DNA of 9,939 nt from an uncultured Eubacteriales bacterium (GCA_905202605.1 CAJKSU010000094.1:1-9939), one strand, 5' to 3'. Shown: positions 1 through 6,964, counted from the first letter of the stretch. Notes: a model not told the origin generated them from the letters alone. Numbers and translations: made by a program.

Positions 1-1250
1 ACCACGCCTTCAATGCAGCCTACCGGGGCTTCGGCGCACCTCAGGTGTACACCTTCTCCGAGGCACTGATGGATATGCTGGCAGAGAAGGCAGGCATTGA
101 TCCCTGGCAGTTCCGCTATCAGAATCTGGCAGGGGAGAGCGATACCACCATCAACAACCGCCCCTACAAGGCGCATCTTTACAAAAAGCTTCTGGAGATG
201 CTGAAGCCCCACTATGACGAGTTTAAGGCAGAGGCCGAGAAGGGCCGTGCCGATGGCCGCAATATGGGCGTTGGCATCAGCCTTGGCGGATTCCTGTGTA
301 CCCTTGGTATGTGGGATAAGGCTGAGGTGGCTCTGGAGCTGATGCCGGACGGCATGATCGGCGTGTACAACACCTGGGAAGACATGGGCCAGGGCGGCGA
401 CATTGGCACCCTGACTGTCACGGTCAAAGCGCTGGAGAAGATCGGCATCAAGCCTGAGCAGGTTCGCTTGGTCATGAACGACTCCCACCGCTGCCCCGAC
501 AGCGGCGTTGCAGCAGCCAGCCGCAGCCACTTTATGAACGGCCGTGCTACCATCGCTGCCGCTGAGCAGCTGATGGCAGCCATGAAGAAGCCTGACGGCA
601 CCCTGCGCACCTATGCGGAAATGGTGGTTGAGGGGATTCCCACCAAGTATATCGGACACGATGACCTGATGAACAAGGGCATTGATCCCGGCCTCAACCC
701 CAACACCGGCGAGGGGGACAAGGACGGCGAATGGATGTACGGCGTCAACACCGCTCTGGTCGAGGTGAATGTGAACACCGGCAAGACCAAGGTTTTGCGC
801 TATGCCAGCTGTGTGGACATCGGCGTGATCGGAAACAAGCTGGCCGTGGACGGTCAGGCCTACGGCGGCATTTCTCACTCCATCGGCTTTGCCCTCAGCG
901 AGGATTATCAGGATATTAAGCGGCACCGGAATATGATCGCCTGCGGCATTCCTCAGATTCAGGATATTCCCGATGACATTCGGGTGGAGTATTCCGAGAC
1001 ACCCAGACCCCTTGGCCCCTTCGGCTCCTCCGGCTGCTCTGAGGTATTCCAGTCCTCCGGCCATATGGCAGTCATCAACGCCATCAAGGACGCCACCGGC
1101 TGCCGGATCTACGAGCTGCCCGCTACCCCGGACAAGGTCAAGGCTGCATTGGCCGCAAAGCAGAATGGTCAGGAACTGAAGCCTGCAAAATACTACCTGG
1201 GGCCTGATATGGAGGATGTTCTGGACGACATCGCCGGCAGACCCATGTAA
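1..1250 (+). CDS. Aldehyde oxidoreductase, molybdopterin-binding catalytic subunit (xanthine dehydrogenase family), 3' part
   Basis: This is the C-terminal 415 residues of a molybdenum hydroxylase that would oxidise aldehydes to acids at a molybdopterin cofactor. The first complete codon in frame is at position 3, and the true start lies upstream of the window. The first visible residues, AAYRGFGAPQ, are the family's cofactor-binding loop. A glycine-rich GQGGDIGTLT stretch follows at about 390-420 and a GVAAASRS loop at about 504-527. Near the end, GSSGCSE at 1023-1043 supplies a glutamate in the position of the catalytic base of Desulfovibrio aldehyde oxidoreductase. The sequence is closer to that Mop-like group than to purine dehydrogenases. 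It ends with TAA, 29 nt before the next gene of the same operon. The substrate cannot be told from this part. The family is clear; the subfamily is inferred from the neighbours. Confidence 0.93.
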   Translation, partial: HAFNAAYRGFGAPQVYTFSEALMDMLAEKAGIDPWQFRYQNLAGESDTTINNRPYKAHLYKKLLEMLKPHYDEFKAEAEKGRADGRNMGVGISLGGFLCTLGMWDKAEVALELMPDGMIGVYNTWEDMGQGGDIGTLTVTVKALEKIGIKPEQVRLVMNDSHRCPDSGVAAASRSHFMNGRATIAAAEQLMAAMKKPDGTLRTYAEMVVEGIPTKYIGHDDLMNKGIDPGLNPNTGEGDKDGEWMYGVNTALVEVNVNTGKTKVLRYASCVDIGVIGNKLAVDGQAYGGISHSIGFALSEDYQDIKRHRNMIACGIPQIQDIPDDIRVEYSETPRPLGPFGSSGCSEVFQSSGHMAVINAIKDATGCRIYELPATPDKVKAALAAKQNGQELKPAKYYLGPDMEDVLDDIAGRPM

Positions 1251-1279
1251 TCAACGGAAATGAAAGGAGACGGCGCGTT

Positions 1280-3508
1280 ATGGAGCTGTCACAGTTAGCC
1301 ACCTATGTTGGAACCTGCGCCCATGACGCGCCGGCTCCCTGTTCCGGAGCCTGTCCCTTTGGACTGGATGTGCGTGCTTTCCTGAAAAAAGCAGGAAAGG
1401 GCCGCGTCAGCTCTGCCTATCGGGATCTGCGGACTGCCTTGGTATTCCCCAGCATCGCAGCGGAGCTATGTCCAAGACCCTGCACCGGCGCTTGCCTTCG
1501 GGAAAAGGCGGGAGGCGCAATGGCTATGGGACTGCTGGAGCAGGCGGTGATCCGTCTGTCCGGCGATCCCCAGCCGGATGTATTTCAGATCCCGGAAAAG
1601 GACGCCGGGATCGCTGTGGTTGGAGCCGGCCCGGCAGGGTTGGCTCTGGCGCTGCATATGGCCCGAAAAAAATACCGGGTCACGGTGTTCGAGAAATCGG
1701 ATGCCTGGGGCGGAAGCCTGCGGGCCCACCCGAAGTATTCCGTTTTTCAGCAGGATATTTCCCGCCAGCTTTCTGTGGAAACCATCGACTTCCGGTACGG
1801 TCATGTCGTAACCGACCTGTCGGAGCTTTCCGGTTTTCGTGGAGTCTATGTGGCAACCGGCGAAGGAGGTGCGGATTTCGGCCTGCTTTCCGGGTGGGAC
1901 AGCCAGTCCTGCAGAACTGCCCGGCAGGGCGTGTTCTGCGGCGGCGGTATCTGCGGGATGCCGCTGATGGAGTCCATGGCCGCCGGGGCGAAAATCTCCG
2001 TGACCATGGAGACTCTGCTCCAGACAGGACGAATGCCGGAAAAGACCGAAAAAAGCCGGTGCTTTCCGGAGAAGCTGACGCTCCCGCCTGTGGAGCCGGC
2101 ACAGTCGGTGACTCCCGCCGATCCGGAAACCGGCTATACAAAGGCGGAGCTGAAGCAGGAGGCGGGACGCTGTCTCCAGTGCAACTGCGATATGTGCATG
2201 AAGGATTGTGCGATGCTGGCCAAATACGGAAAGGCTCCTGAGCAGATCGCCATGGAGCTGATGGCAGATTCCGGTCCCCATTTTCTCTCCAGCAGAACCA
2301 TGACCCGGCAGACCTATTCCTGCAATCTCTGCGGCAACTGTAAGGACAGATGCCCCGAGGGGATTGATCTGGGAACCATGTTCCAGATGTCCCGAACCGC
2401 CCGTGTGGCGGAGGGGATCCAGCCGGAGGCGCTTCACGATTTCTGGCTCCGGGAATTGGATTCCGTGTCCGGAGAGTGTGCTCTGGCGCTGCTGCCGCCG
2501 GGACAGACCTCTTGCAGCTATGTGTTCTTCCCGGGGTGTCGGCTTCCGGCTTCCCTACCGGATCAGACGATCCAGACCGGAAGACTCCTGACAGAGGCGT
2601 TCCATGCGGGCGCTGTGCTGGGCTGCTGTGGCGCCGGCGCTTGGTGGGCAGGAGATCAGAAACGCTGGGAGGCAAACAGCCAGTGGCTCCGGCAGACATG
2701 GAGTGATATGGGCCGTCCTGTTTTCGTGTTGGCCTGTGCCACCTGTGAGCTGATGCTTTCTCGATTGGTGCCCGAGATCCAGACGGTATCTCTGTACCGG
2801 TTCCTAGGGCAGGTGGAGAATTTGACCAACCGGGCATCCTTTCCGGCTGCGGCCATCTTCGATCCCTGCGCTGCCCGAGACAATGATGGATTCCGTGAGG
2901 ATGTCCGGAAGCTGGCGCAGCGCTTCGGTTACACCCCACAGGAGCTGCCGGAGCAGGGACATTGCTGCGGCTGGGGTGGACATATGAGGACGGCAAATCC
3001 CGCTCTCTATCAGAGCCTTGCGGAGCGGCAGGCCGGGAAAAGCGATCTTCCCTATCTGGTCTACTGTGCGAACTGCCGGGAAGTGTTTCTGGAGCAGGGA
3101 AAGGAATGCCGGCACATTCTGGAGATACTGCTTGGAACCTGCGACCGGGTATATTACCTGCATGAAAAACATGAAAACCGTCTGCGTGTTAAGGAGGCAT
3201 TTATGAAAGAGCTGCAAAATCAGCCGTTCACACCGCCCGTTCATCCGTGGGATGGCATCACGCTTCTGATCGACCGGCAGGTGCAGCAGGAGATGGAGGC
3301 CAATCTGATCGACAATGATACCGTCAAGGAATGCATCTGGTGTGCCAGAGCGCAAGGCAGCGGCTTTGTGGATCAAAACGGCGTGAATCTGGCCTGCCTG
3401 AAGCGCAGCGTTATGACCTATTGGGTGGAGTACACGGAAACCCCGGAGGGCTATCGGATTCAAAGCGCATATTGCCATCGGATGCGCTTCGAGGAGGTGC
3501 AGGCATGA
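1280..3508 (+). CDS. Flavin/pyridine-nucleotide oxidoreductase-like, Fe-S and CCG-domain electron-transfer protein (DVU_1558-like)
   Basis: This 742-aa soluble redox protein probably carries electrons to or from the aldehyde oxidoreductase. The N terminus (residues 1-100) is a GltD-like Fe-S region with Cys13, 21, 25, 64, 68 and 72. A dinucleotide-binding fold follows: GIAVVGAGPAG at 110-120, the ribose-binding acidic residue in VFEK (Glu138), and a flavin-type GVYVATGEGG at 188-197. A reduced VFCGGG motif near 218 follows directly, leaving no room for a normal NAD(P) subdomain. Residues 298-310 and 348-358 form a dicluster ferredoxin-like region (CNLCGNCKDRCP). Two HdrB-type CCG modules come next: Cys420, CCG 449-451, CATC 486-489; then Cys530, CCG 562-564, CANC 596-599. 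A C-terminal domain has Cys685, 688, 706 and 732. The ATG at 1280 has AAAGGAG about 10 nt upstream. The stop overlaps the next start. Confidence 0.88.
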   Translation: MELSQLATYVGTCAHDAPAPCSGACPFGLDVRAFLKKAGKGRVSSAYRDLRTALVFPSIAAELCPRPCTGACLREKAGGAMAMGLLEQAVIRLSGDPQPDVFQIPEKDAGIAVVGAGPAGLALALHMARKKYRVTVFEKSDAWGGSLRAHPKYSVFQQDISRQLSVETIDFRYGHVVTDLSELSGFRGVYVATGEGGADFGLLSGWDSQSCRTARQGVFCGGGICGMPLMESMAAGAKISVTMETLLQTGRMPEKTEKSRCFPEKLTLPPVEPAQSVTPADPETGYTKAELKQEAGRCLQCNCDMCMKDCAMLAKYGKAPEQIAMELMADSGPHFLSSRTMTRQTYSCNLCGNCKDRCPEGIDLGTMFQMSRTARVAEGIQPEALHDFWLRELDSVSGECALALLPPGQTSCSYVFFPGCRLPASLPDQTIQTGRLLTEAFHAGAVLGCCGAGAWWAGDQKRWEANSQWLRQTWSDMGRPVFVLACATCELMLSRLVPEIQTVSLYRFLGQVENLTNRASFPAAAIFDPCAARDNDGFREDVRKLAQRFGYTPQELPEQGHCCGWGGHMRTANPALYQSLAERQAGKSDLPYLVYCANCREVFLEQGKECRHILEILLGTCDRVYYLHEKHENRLRVKEAFMKELQNQPFTPPVHPWDGITLLIDRQVQQEMEANLIDNDTVKECIWCARAQGSGFVDQNGVNLACLKRSVMTYWVEYTETPEGYRIQSAYCHRMRFEEVQA

Positions 3509-3702
3509 ATGAACAATCGCGCCATTGGCGCTGCGGCAGATGCAATGAGCCGTTGGTGGAACGGAAGGTCGTCTTTCAGTATATGGGACGTTCCTTTGGC
3601 CACGCCGTTCCGGCCTGTCCCAAATGCGGTCAAACCTTTATTTCAAAGGAACTGGCCCAGGGGAAAATGGCAGAAGTTGAAGCATTGATGGAGGATAAAT
3701 GA
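3505..3702 (+). CDS. Small four-cysteine redox/zinc-ribbon protein (DVU_1557-like)
   Basis: This 65-aa protein has two CxxC knuckles, CGRC at residues 10-13 and CPKC at 38-41. They are spaced as in a rubredoxin-like or zinc-ribbon fold that would bind one iron or zinc. It has no signal peptide or membrane segment. The open frame extends upstream to 3331, but that part lies within the preceding gene. The ATG at 3505 is chosen because it forms an ATGA overlap with the upstream stop and has GAGGAGGT close in front. The 3' end overlaps the next ATG in the same way, so it is translated as a middle gene of the operon. Proteins of this kind next to aldehyde oxidoreductase are annotated as redox proteins. 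That role is inferred from context, and a structural zinc site would look the same. Confidence 0.82.
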   Translation: MNEQSRHWRCGRCNEPLVERKVVFQYMGRSFGHAVPACPKCGQTFISKELAQGKMAEVEALMEDK

Positions 3703-4139
3703 TGAATACCGTAAGACCAGATAAAAACGAGATCACCCAGACACTGCTCCGAGGAAAGAACTGCGGTCAGTGCCTGCTGGAACGCTATGCGGAGGAGTTC
3801 GGATTTGACCGGGAGGATACCGATCGGATCGCTGCCTGCTTCGGCGGCGGGCTGGAGATGGGACAGACCTGCGGCGCTGTTGCAGGCGCTGTGATCGTAC
3901 TGGGACTTGCCGGTGTGGAGCCGAAGGATGCCCGGGAGGCCGTGGCGAAGCTGCGCCGCCGGTTTGAAGCGCGCCATGGCTCCTGTGTCTGTGCCCAGTT
4001 GTTGGGCGCGGATATGTCTGACCCCCAGCAGGCCGAAGAAGCAAAGGCTTCGGGCGTCCTGATGGAGCGCTGCCCGAATTTCATCGGGGACGCCATGGAC
4101 ATTCTGGATCAGCTGCTCCCTGAGTTAGGAGGTGATTGA
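3699..4139 (+). CDS. C-GCAxxG-C-C family protein (DVU_1555-like)
   Basis: This 146-aa cysteine-rich protein belongs to the family defined by C-GCAxxG-C-C motifs, which are thought to bind a metal or redox cofactor. Visible cysteines are Cys22 and Cys25 in NCGQC, Cys48 before a GGG turn, Cys58 in TCGAVAGA (the signature segment), Cys96 and Cys98, and Cys125. The segment at about 57-70 is small and apolar enough to be a buried helix; there is no export signal. The ATG at 3699 overlaps the upstream TGA, and the ATG at 3702 is an equally possible start that would shorten the protein by one residue. The stop abuts the next gene's start. No enzymatic activity is established for the family. Here it probably serves the aldehyde oxidoreductase system as an electron carrier or cofactor-handling protein, an inference from neighbourhood. 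Confidence 0.85.
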   Translation: MMNTVRPDKNEITQTLLRGKNCGQCLLERYAEEFGFDREDTDRIAACFGGGLEMGQTCGAVAGAVIVLGLAGVEPKDAREAVAKLRRRFEARHGSCVCAQLLGADMSDPQQAEEAKASGVLMERCPNFIGDAMDILDQLLPELGGD

Positions 4140-4856
4140 ATGGAGGTACTGCGTCCCGGCGGGTTGGAGTTGACCCGCTATGGGCTGTCTCAGCTTCGGA
4201 TACCTGCCGGCGGCAGGCTGCTGGACATTGGCTGCGGTAAGGGGGAAGCTGCCCTTCTTGCACAGACGGAATTTGGGCTCACCGTTACGGCGGTGGATGT
4301 GGACAAGGATGCCGTGGAGTCGGCTGCCGCAAGGGGACTTGACGCCCGGGTAATGGATGCTTCGGCGCTGGAATTCCCCTCCCGCAGCTTTGATATTGTG
4401 ATGATGGAGTGCGTTTTCTCTGCACTGGAGCGTCAGGAAGAGTCCATTCATGAGGCCATCTGCATGTTGCGTCCTGGGGGAGCTTTGATTCTCAGCGATG
4501 TTTACCACAGGAATCCCGATCTGAATCGGTGGCGGCAGGAGGCAAAGCAGGCCAGAGCCCTTTGGCGGCAGCCTCATAAGGAGGGGGATTGCGGCAAGCA
4601 TGATCCGCTGCCCTCGCCCTATTGTCTGGACGGTCTGCCGGTGATTCCCGGATTGCAGGCACTTCTGGAGGAACTCCAGATGGAGATCACGTTGTTTGAG
4701 GATCGCACAGAGGATCTCAAGGCCTTTATGGGACAGGCGATTTTTGACAGCGGTTCCGTTGAGGCGTGGTTCCGGGCACAGGGGGGCTGGATTCCGGATA
4801 GACTGTATAACAAGGATACGGGCTACTTCCTGCTTCTGGCACAAAAACATGCTTGA
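4140..4856 (+). CDS. Class I SAM-dependent methyltransferase (DVU_1556-like)
   Basis: This 238-aa protein has a Rossmann-type SAM-binding core. Motif I is LLDIGCGKGE at residues 27-36, the acidic loop is AVDVDKD at 51-57, and an Asp near 73 (VMDAS) probably contacts the adenine. The post-motif strand is SFDIVMMECVF at 83-93, and LRPGG at 110-114 marks the usual turn after it. The C-terminal third (130-238) is less typical and may form a substrate lid. The ATG immediately follows the upstream TGA, with GGAGGT just ahead in the previous gene, so translational coupling is likely. The gene overlaps the CoA ligase by 8 nt. The methyl acceptor is unknown. Its fixed place beside aldehyde oxidoreductase genes suggests a cofactor or small metabolite, but nothing in the sequence decides this. 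Confidence 0.87.
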   Translation: MEVLRPGGLELTRYGLSQLRIPAGGRLLDIGCGKGEAALLAQTEFGLTVTAVDVDKDAVESAAARGLDARVMDASALEFPSRSFDIVMMECVFSALERQEESIHEAICMLRPGGALILSDVYHRNPDLNRWRQEAKQARALWRQPHKEGDCGKHDPLPSPYCLDGLPVIPGLQALLEELQMEITLFEDRTEDLKAFMGQAIFDSGSVEAWFRAQGGWIPDRLYNKDTGYFLLLAQKHA

Positions 4857-5883
4857 CCGTTGGATTGGGGCAGCTGTGGGGCTGCCCGTGCCCCTGAGCC
4901 GTCAGGCTCTGGATGACTGGCGGATCGCCAGACTGGCTGAGGCAGTATCCTATGCCCGTGCCCACAGCGCCTTCTATCGCCGCCATCTTCCCGACGGCGG
5001 GATTTCCTCCATAGAGGATTTTTTACAGCTTCCCTTTACTACGCCGGAGGATCTGAGACAGCATTACCGGCAGATGCTTTGCGTCCGGCCTGATTCCGTG
5101 GCGCGTATTGTAACGCTGACCACAAGCGGCTCCACCGGAATGCCGAAGCGCATCTGCTTCACCGAGGCAGATCAGGCCCGAACAACGGAGTATTTCCACC
5201 ATGGCATGGCGGAATTTGTCTCCCCCGGAGAGCGGGTTCTCAGCCTGCTTCCCGGAAGCAGCCCCGGATCCCTCAATGCATTGCTGCGGCAGGGGCTTGC
5301 ACAGATGTCCGTTACACTGGAGCTGTTTGGCTATCCCCAGCTGGAGCAGTATCCGGAGCTTTTGCGTGTTATTTCAGAGCGGCAGATCACCGCGCTGGTG
5401 GGGCCGCCCTCTGTCATTGCTGCTGTGGCCCGGTTTTCTGCGGAAGCTGGCCTGACAGGGCTTACATCTTCCCTCCGCAGTGTTTTGCTGGCTGCGGAAT
5501 ATGTGTCCGTGGAAGCACGGGAAACTATCTCCCGTATTTGGAATTGTCGGGTCAATGAGCATTACGGCATGACCGAAACGGGGCTGGCAGGAGCTGTGGG
5601 CTGTGCCGCCTTTGACGGTTATCATGTCTGGGAGTCCGGCCTGTTCTATGAGATCATCGACCCGGCATCCGGCCTCCCTGTGGAGGACGGTCATGTGGGA
5701 GAGATCGTTGTGACAACGCTTTTACAGGAGGCTATGCCCATGATTCGCTATCGGACAGAGGATCGAAGCAGGATACTGCCGGGACAGTGTCCCTGCGGCA
5801 GTGTACTCAAACGGCTGGAGCGGGTGCGGAGCCGTCCTCAGGAGAAGAAATTTCGGGAACGAACCATACCCAATGAATTCTGA
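4849..5883 (+). CDS. Short AMP-dependent CoA ligase / phenylacetate-CoA-ligase-like adenylating enzyme (DVU_1553-like)
   Basis: This 344-aa enzyme of the acyl-adenylate-forming superfamily resembles PaaK. It would activate a carboxylate with ATP, plausibly an acid made by the aldehyde oxidoreductase. Motifs are the phosphate loop TSGSTGMPK at 92-100, EHYGMTE at 237-243, GEIVVTTL at 284-291, and RYRTEDR at 300-306 with the ribose-binding Asp305. A CPC pair (Cys314, Cys316) recalls metal-binding cysteines in some PaaK-type ligases. The frame is open from 4696, but the ATG at 4849 fits best: it overlaps the methyltransferase end by 8 nt, and upstream codons lie inside that gene. The protein ends just after the hinge (KRLERVR at 321-327), whereas normal PaaK-type ligases run about 430 residues. 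The C-terminal domain with the adenylation lysine is therefore absent, which may be normal for this subfamily or a truncation. Confidence 0.83.
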   Translation: MLDRWIGAAVGLPVPLSRQALDDWRIARLAEAVSYARAHSAFYRRHLPDGGISSIEDFLQLPFTTPEDLRQHYRQMLCVRPDSVARIVTLTTSGSTGMPKRICFTEADQARTTEYFHHGMAEFVSPGERVLSLLPGSSPGSLNALLRQGLAQMSVTLELFGYPQLEQYPELLRVISERQITALVGPPSVIAAVARFSAEAGLTGLTSSLRSVLLAAEYVSVEARETISRIWNCRVNEHYGMTETGLAGAVGCAAFDGYHVWESGLFYEIIDPASGLPVEDGHVGEIVVTTLLQEAMPMIRYRTEDRSRILPGQCPCGSVLKRLERVRSRPQEKKFRERTIPNEF

Positions 5884-5905
5884 ATAAAGCAGCACCATAT
5901 CAAAG

Positions 5906-5940
5906 CTCCGCCATCGGGTCACCGATGGCGGAGTAATTTT
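5906..5940 (+). terminator. Intrinsic terminator of the aldehyde oxidoreductase operon, possibly bidirectional
   Basis: A perfect 12-bp inverted repeat, CTCCGCCATCGG at 5906-5917 and CCGATGGCGGAG at 5922-5933, flanks a 4-nt loop and is followed by TAATTTT. It lies 22 nt after the ligase stop and just before the end of the converging VOC gene. It could therefore stop transcription from both sides, though the T-tract on the - strand side is weak. Confidence 0.85.
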
Positions 5941-5941
5941 C

Positions 5942-6349
5942 TTATGCCGGTTCCATCAACTCAATGAGTACGCCGGATGGGGCGGCAATGTAATAGAATC
6001 TGTTTTCGCCCATTGTTCCGGGACCCATGACAATGGTTACGCCCTTCTGACGGAGCTTTTCCACAAAACTGTCCAACTCGGTCACCCGGAAGCACATATG
6101 CTTGGTACCCTGGGTAATCATGTCCTCATCGGAGTGCAGCCGATCCTTCGGCAGGGATCTGGAAGCTCGATGATGGAACAGCTCGATTTCAAAGCTGCCG
6201 TTTCTCAGTACGGCAATGTCGCAGTTGATATGGGAGACAAAGGTGCGGAAAACCTGTGTGAAACCCAGAATATCGCCGTACTAGTTGATGGATACGTCCA
6301 TATCTGCGACACTGATGCCCACATGCTGGGGGAGAATGGTATGTTCCAT
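5942..6349 (-). pseudogene. VOC family (glyoxalase/methylmalonyl-CoA-epimerase type) protein, interrupted by in-frame TAG
   Basis: Reading the - strand from ATG at 6349 to TAA at 5942 gives 135 codons that make a complete vicinal-oxygen-chelate protein except for a TAG at codon 23 (CTA at 6281-6283 on the + strand). The paired beta-alpha-beta modules and all four expected metal ligands are visible: His9 in QHVGISV, Glu56 in FEIELF, His84 in KHMCFRV and Glu130 in GVLIELME. The stop falls in SIN-stop-YGDILGF, where family members normally carry an aromatic residue, so one TGG-to-TAG change would explain it. The rest shows no frameshift, which points to a recent loss, a sequencing error or readthrough. 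Substrate is unknown; such small VOC proteins act as epimerases, lyases or dioxygenases. A fragment restarting downstream of codon 23 would lack His9. Confidence 0.85.
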
Positions 6350-6362
6350 TGCGACACCCCGG

Positions 6363-6692
6363 TTAAATATCCATGGATAAGTTGAAGGCGGTCAGATTGT
6401 CCCGTCCCACATCGCCGGACACGGCGGCGGGAGAGAATTTCCAGTTCAGAATGACGCCGTTTACGATCCGGGACTGGTCGATCTTTGCCACAGAGTTGGC
6501 AATGGCGGTGGGGCCGGAGTGGTCATGGCTGCAACACTGGGTGTGGACCGGGCCAAGGCAGTCGCTGAGAGGCTCTCTTGCGTAACGTCCGCCGGGAGAG
6601 GCAGGGGTGCAGTTGCCGTGCTGAACATTTGCCGTGACGGAGTATACGCCGGGCATATATTCGCCGCCGCGGGGATTGGGGCGGTGATTTAG
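6363..6692 (-). pseudogene. Glycyl radical enzyme (pyruvate formate-lyase-like) internal fragment
   Basis: On the - strand, roughly 6689 to 6381 encodes part of the C-terminal half of a glycyl radical enzyme. In order, the frame reads PNPRGGEYMPGVYSVTANV, then GGRYAREPLSD, SGPTAIANSVAKID, NGVILNWKFSP and GRDNLTAF. These blocks match the conserved stretch between the catalytic cysteine and the glycyl loop. After NLTAF the family would continue into the region leading to the RVxGY radical loop. Here the frame turns to NLSMDI and a TAA at 6363-6365. Upstream, homology stops near 6690, where mobile-element sequence begins. Neither the catalytic Cys nor the radical Gly is present, so this is a dead remnant of a gene of roughly 800 codons. 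The subfamily cannot be assigned from this piece. It lies directly upstream of the VOC gene on the same strand. Confidence 0.78.
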
Positions 6693-6730
6693 GGAACCTC
6701 TGATTTAATCCGCACTACCATGGAGGTTCC
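6693..6730. repeat. 8-bp inverted repeat at the boundary of the glycyl-radical remnant and mobile-element DNA
   Basis: GGAACCTC at 6693-6700 is the exact reverse complement of GAGGTTCC at 6723-6730, with a 22-nt spacer. It begins where glycyl-radical homology ends, so it may be the trace of an insertion-sequence end or excision. It is short, and chance is possible. Confidence 0.4.
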
Positions 6731-6880
6731 GGATATGGTGTAATAACATCATCAAAACGATGGTGGTGCAAGGAAATGAAGCAGGAAACATTATAATGGT
6801 CCCATAATTTCAGACCACAGCTCGAAAAATTATCGTGAACATGGTAAAATACAGCAAGAAAGTGAAAAGGAGACGACACC

Positions 6881-6964
6881 ATGACACGAAGAACATACAC
6901 GCCCGATCCCCAAGCTTCCTTCAGAAGACCAGTGAACTCTCGATCCGGCGGCAGTGTGAGCTGA
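6881..6964 (+). pseudogene. IS3-family orfA remnant
   Basis: A 27-codon frame begins at ATG 6881 behind a good ribosome-binding site (AAAAGGAG at 6865-6872). Its first residues, MTRRTYTP, match the start of IS3 orfA products, which continue into a helix-turn-helix of about 100 residues. After about residue 9 the match is lost, and the stop at 6962 lies inside orfB sequence. Most of orfA, including the DNA-binding helices and the normal frameshift zone, has therefore been deleted, with the junction at about 6905-6930. Confidence 0.65.

Noticed and set aside
1466..2996. Long - strand open frames (up to 438 codons) opposite the 742-aa redox protein
   Set aside because: GC-rich antisense shadow. 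The + frame has ordered cysteine motifs and an operon start; the antisense products are low-complexity and rich in Arg, Pro and Ser.
4125..4850. 241-codon - strand open frame opposite the methyltransferase
   Set aside because: The + frame has clear SAM-binding motifs and coupled start and stop. The opposite frame has no recognisable domain.
6281..6283. Pyrrolysine insertion at the VOC in-frame TAG
   Set aside because: The position is normally aromatic and lies outside any methylamine methyltransferase-type protein. No pyl genes or PYLIS-like structure are visible. A point mutation is simpler.
6098..6585. + strand open frames at 6098-6385 and 6373-6585
   Set aside because: They lie antisense to the VOC gene and the glycyl-radical remnant, whose conserved motifs fix the - strand as coding. 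The + translations show no family features.
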